Origin: Hemileia vastatrix
Lineage: Eukaryota; Basidiomycota; Pucciniomycetes; Pucciniales; Zaghouaniaceae
Reading direction: 5' to 3'
Assembly: GCA_030280995.1 (NCBI GenBank)
Contig: JASXTE010000002.1
Span: forward strand, 43,739,683-43,803,682
DNA: 64,000 bases
Shown: positions 63,723-64,000 of the stretch, in pieces
Layout: each line of letters begins with the position of its first letter
Position numbering within the stretch: position 1 is the stretch's first letter
Notes under the pieces: generated by a model
Told to the model about the DNA's origin: nothing
The model's database searches: none
What the model saw: the letters and a program-made list of their open reading frames with translations, nothing else
Made by a program: the position numbers and the translations under genes

Positions 63723-64000
63723 GGGGGTGTCAGTTCTGGCAAATCCGCACTTAACTTAAGTGCGGATTTCAAACCAAATCAGCACTTACAAATCAGCACT
63801 TAAATTTTGCAAAAAAGTCACTTATTTCAAAAAAGGGTGTCAGTTATGACCTCAAATCAGCACTTTTTTCCCGTTTTTTTTCACAACCACATTTTGGCCA
63901 CAAAACATCCCTTCCTTTCTTACCCCATCCCTGTCACATGTGAAACACTGACCTTCCTCGCTACCTACCCATCAATCCTCCGCACACACCCCTTCCTGAC
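63723..64000 (+). mobile_element. Start of a TIR/MITE-like element with a 29-bp palindrome, cut by the window edge
   Basis: It begins TA|GGGGGTGTCAGTT inside the family C fragment. Positions 63741-63769 form a perfect palindrome: AAATCCGCACTTAA, one C, and its complement. The opening motif GGTGTCAGTT recurs at 63837 before another AAATCAGCACTT. The other end lies outside the window. Confidence 0.5.

Noticed and set aside
1..64000. tRNA, 5S rRNA or other structured RNA genes
   Set aside because: Scanning by eye for B-box-like GGTTCGAATCC and cloverleaf stems gave only matches inside coding sequence (for example near 9934). A dedicated tRNA search was not possible here.

Overview
The window is nuclear DNA from a fungus, most likely a rust (Pucciniales, Basidiomycota). 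The evidence is threefold. The chromodomain gypsy elements have gag and pol of the type that fills rust genomes. The host genes are fungal in type: GTP cyclohydrolase I, a CreA/Mig1 zinc finger, DEG1/PUS3 and an LRR protein. They contain short GT-AG introns, and the intergenic DNA is AT-rich. The species cannot be named from the sequence alone. There is no sign of bacterial organisation, CRISPR, rRNA or tRNA genes. Many open frames begin at TTG or GTG; for host genes I moved starts to a credible ATG.

Layout. 0.8-2.5 kb: decayed gypsy fragment on the minus strand. 2.6-20.5 kb: a three-layer nest. An old chromodomain gypsy (A1; 809-bp LTRs, CTGAC target duplication) was hit by an ~862-bp TA-flanked terminal-inverted-repeat element, and that was hit by a young gypsy element (B; two 776-bp LTRs, CCGGC duplication). 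22.0-34.6 kb: the host gene island, holding GTP cyclohydrolase I, a spliced CreA/Mig1-like repressor, a spliced secreted repeat protein, DEG1/PUS3 and a spliced LRR protein. 35.6-38.0 kb: two MITEs and a 5'-truncated LINE inserted into the end of one of them. 39.4-48.4 kb: an inverted 1.5-kb LTR (family C) and a second decayed copy of family A (A2), which carries a 1.09-kb insertion of unknown class. 48.4-55.3 kb: decayed retroelement debris. 55.3-57.1 kb: a LINE 3' fragment and a small secreted cysteine-rich protein gene. 57.7-64.0 kb: a MITE and several nested family-C LTRs.

The most interesting object is gypsy element B. It combines (i) 14-nt perfect complementarity between the predicted 5' end of its transcript and the bases just after the 5' LTR, as in Tf1/sushi self-priming; (ii) an A AAA AAC slippery heptamer ending immediately before the gag stop, followed by a foldable pseudoknot, with pol in the -1 frame; and (iii) a spliced 298-codon ORF on the opposite strand between pol and the 3' LTR, with its own TATA-like box. 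Most LTR-LTR differences are CpG to TpG/CpA changes. Pol carries a TGA, a one-base insertion and a mutated RT catalytic aspartate, so this copy is young but dead.
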